Assembly (NCBI GenBank): GCA_021800575.1
Contig: JAJYYW010000072.1
Coordinates: forward strand, 1-7,053
Length of the DNA: 7,053 nt
DNA from: a bacterium
GTDB taxonomy: Bacteria > JAMCPX01
Direction: 5' to 3'
Shown: piece after piece, positions 6,833 to 7,053 of the stretch
How the letters are laid out: each line of letters begins with the position of its first letter
Numbering within the stretch: the stretch's first letter is position 1
Notes under the pieces: generated by a model
The model's input: only the letters and a program-made list of their open reading frames with translations
Databases searched by the model: none
Told to the model about the DNA's origin: nothing
Made by a program: the position numbers and the translations under genes

Positions 6833-7053
6833 ACAATGATCCACAGATCTCACAGCTGCGCCCGATTTGCAACAAAAAAATACCTCATTCCGTCACCACG
6901 GCTCTTGCCGGAAACCCTATCCAAAGATATTGCTTGAATATTGTAATCTCCTGTGCAATACAATAAGACTAACTAAAAAGCACATCCGCATATTGGCACG
7001 AGGGTGCTTGAGAAGAGTCTCGCTGCCGAGTCGACTGCGGGTGGAAGAAAAAA
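6833..7053. other. Right-end non-coding region upstream of the PilZ gene
   Basis: I see no convincing gene here. The part nearest the PilZ start should hold its promoter, but no good -35/-10 pair stands out. There is a 6-bp inverted repeat TATTGC/GCAATA (6928-6933 and 6955-6960, 21-base spacer) and a small CCGT/ACGG hairpin (about 6892-6903). The last 73 bases are GC-richer (about 55%) than the AT-rich 20 before them. All three leftward frames and at least one rightward frame (from 6977) stay open in that tail, so it could contain the end or start of a neighbouring gene cut by the window edge. Confidence -1.
6975..7009 (-). terminator. Weak leftward terminator or attenuator candidate
   Basis: On the minus strand, AAGCAC (7009-7004) can pair with GTGCTT (6983-6978), and the stem runs into five T residues (6979-6975). 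The stem is only 6 bp and the loop is 20 bases, so it is weak. The 5' arm can also form a tighter local hairpin, GCAC-CCTC-GTGC (7007-6996), which excludes the longer one. This could end a transcript coming from beyond the right edge, or be a leader element ahead of the PilZ gene. Confidence -1.

Noticed and set aside
6886..6927. Possible c-di-GMP riboswitch before the PilZ gene
   Set aside because: I looked for the GEMM conserved core and the leader does not match it; only a small CCGT/ACGG hairpin is present.
6994..7009. Sigma-54-like site on the plus strand (TTGGCACG followed by TGCTT)
   Set aside because: Between the GG and GC elements there are only 9 bases where sigma-54 needs 10. That spacing is strict, and no downstream gene is visible in the window.

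Overview
The window holds a surface-polysaccharide assembly and export cluster from what looks like a Gram-negative bacterium. Supporting this are a Wzx-type flippase, three family 2 glycosyltransferases, a SAM-dependent methyltransferase, a YfhO-family membrane protein and a small PilZ (c-di-GMP receptor) protein. Tight ATGA-type overlaps, Shine-Dalgarno-like sites and strictly prokaryotic gene packing fit bacteria. The mix of families and the moderate but uneven GC content resemble deltaproteobacterial or Nitrospirota-like genomes. That placement is a weak inference, because no marker gene is present.

Layout. On the plus strand (1-2165) are the C-terminal half of a YfhO-like membrane protein, cut by the left edge, and a WbbL-like glycosyltransferase joined to it by an ATGA overlap. 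On the minus strand, reading leftward from 6832, come the PilZ protein, a glycosyltransferase, the flippase, a methyltransferase and a second glycosyltransferase. The last three are translationally linked by short overlaps (11 nt and 4 nt). The two convergent sets meet at 2162-2165, where their stop codons share bases, so there is no spacer and no room for a terminator between them. The right end (6833-7053) is about 220 bases with no convincing gene. It holds a weak leftward terminator or attenuator candidate.

How the genes may work together. The glycosyltransferases would build a lipid-linked oligosaccharide on the inner face of the membrane. The methyltransferase could modify or cap the glycan, and the flippase would move it to the outer face. 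YfhO-family proteins are polytopic membrane proteins, some linked to lipid-dependent sugar transfer outside the membrane. The PilZ protein may tie production to c-di-GMP. No Wzy polymerase, chain-length regulator, initiating phosphoglycosyltransferase or outer-membrane exporter is in view, so the pathway must be completed elsewhere.

All gene families here are known, and I see no clear sign of an undescribed system. The most notable signals are an abrupt GC shift inside the YfhO gene, the stop-to-stop overlap of the convergent operons, and the PilZ gene at the head of the leftward set.
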